Below the pieces are notes generated by a model. It was not told the origin of the DNA. It did no database searches and worked only from the letters and a program-made list of their open reading frames with translations. Positions 6,049 through 6,185 of a stretch of DNA of 6,185 bases are shown piece by piece. Within the stretch, counting starts at the first letter, position 1; every line of letters starts with the position of its first letter. The DNA comes from Burkholderiales bacterium (lineage in GTDB: Bacteria > Pseudomonadota > Gammaproteobacteria > Burkholderiales > Burkholderiaceae_C). The position numbers and the translations under genes were made by a program. The DNA is taken from positions 1-6,185 of the forward strand of contig CANHOE010000169.1 in assembly GCA_947462175.1 (NCBI GenBank), given 5' to 3'.

Positions 6049-6107
6049 GCAGGCGGTTTGATGCCGTGTCCGGTTGATCCGGATCCGATGTACCCACGGA
6101 GCCATTG

Positions 6108-6185
6108 ATGAACACTGCTGCCGCGAATGCACGCCCCCATCTGAATCGTGACCGCGCGCCGAGTCGCCCGCCTTCGGCGCCCGGA
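6108..6185 (+). CDS. N-terminus of an unidentified gene, cut by the right edge
   Basis: An ATG at 6108 opens a frame of 26 codons that is still open at the window edge. The visible residues begin MNTAAANARPHLNRDRAPSR and are rich in alanine, proline and arginine, with no recognisable domain. The evidence for a real start is GGAG at 6098-6101, 6 bases before the ATG, and the position after aroC on the same strand with a 141-base gap. Such a low-complexity lead often precedes the first conserved segment of a longer protein. The family cannot be told from this fragment. Confidence 0.55.
   Translation, partial: MNTAAANARPHLNRDRAPSRPPSAPG

Noticed and set aside
5911..6108. A 65-codon plus-strand frame whose TGA overlaps the ATG at 6108
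   Set aside because: It begins inside aroC in another frame and its product is unremarkable; the overlap with the next start looks coincidental.
4827..6140. A 437-codon open frame on the minus strand opposite aroC
   Set aside because: It is the shadow of a complete and unmistakable chorismate synthase; its product is low-complexity and has no family features.

Overview
This looks like an ordinary chromosomal housekeeping segment from a GC-rich betaproteobacterium, most likely of the Burkholderiales. The reasons are the strong G/C third-position bias, the Burkholderiales-like forms of chorismate synthase and the YihY-family protein, and dense gene packing with short spacers. This assignment is inferred from protein character, not from a search. 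I see no insertion sequence, tRNA, rRNA, CRISPR array, phage gene or toxin-antitoxin pair.

Layout. On the minus strand, reading from about 2.8 kb down to the left edge, there is a probable three-gene operon. It holds a small DUF2069-type membrane protein (2363-2797), a GlcD/D2HGDH-type FAD-linked 2-hydroxyacid dehydrogenase (931-2331), and a conserved-looking hypothetical protein with C-terminal membrane segments that runs off the left edge (1-923). The spacers are 31 and 7 bases. Divergent from it on the plus strand is a YihY-family inner-membrane protein (2824-4071). It is followed by a stand-alone two-CBS-domain protein (4189-4671), chorismate synthase aroC (4860-5966), and the first 26 codons of an unidentified gene (6108 to the right edge). 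No gene-free stretch exceeds 300 bases.

How the genes relate. aroC makes chorismate, the last common precursor of aromatic amino acids, folates and quinones. The FAD dehydrogenase probably oxidises a D-2-hydroxyacid and passes electrons to the respiratory chain or an electron-transfer flavoprotein. The membrane proteins and the CBS protein have no firmly known biochemical role. No single pathway joins the whole window.

The most unusual signal is not a gene. It is a perfect 10-base inverted repeat (2801-2826) at the junction of the divergent DUF2069 and yihY genes. It carries the yihY start codon at one end and an in-frame ATG of the DUF2069 frame at the other, with a TATGAT box in its spacer. 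A third copy of its 8-base core lies 40 bases away. Further hairpins lie beside the start codon of the FAD gene, after the yihY stop, after the CBS gene and after aroC. I did not find a clearly new biological system here.
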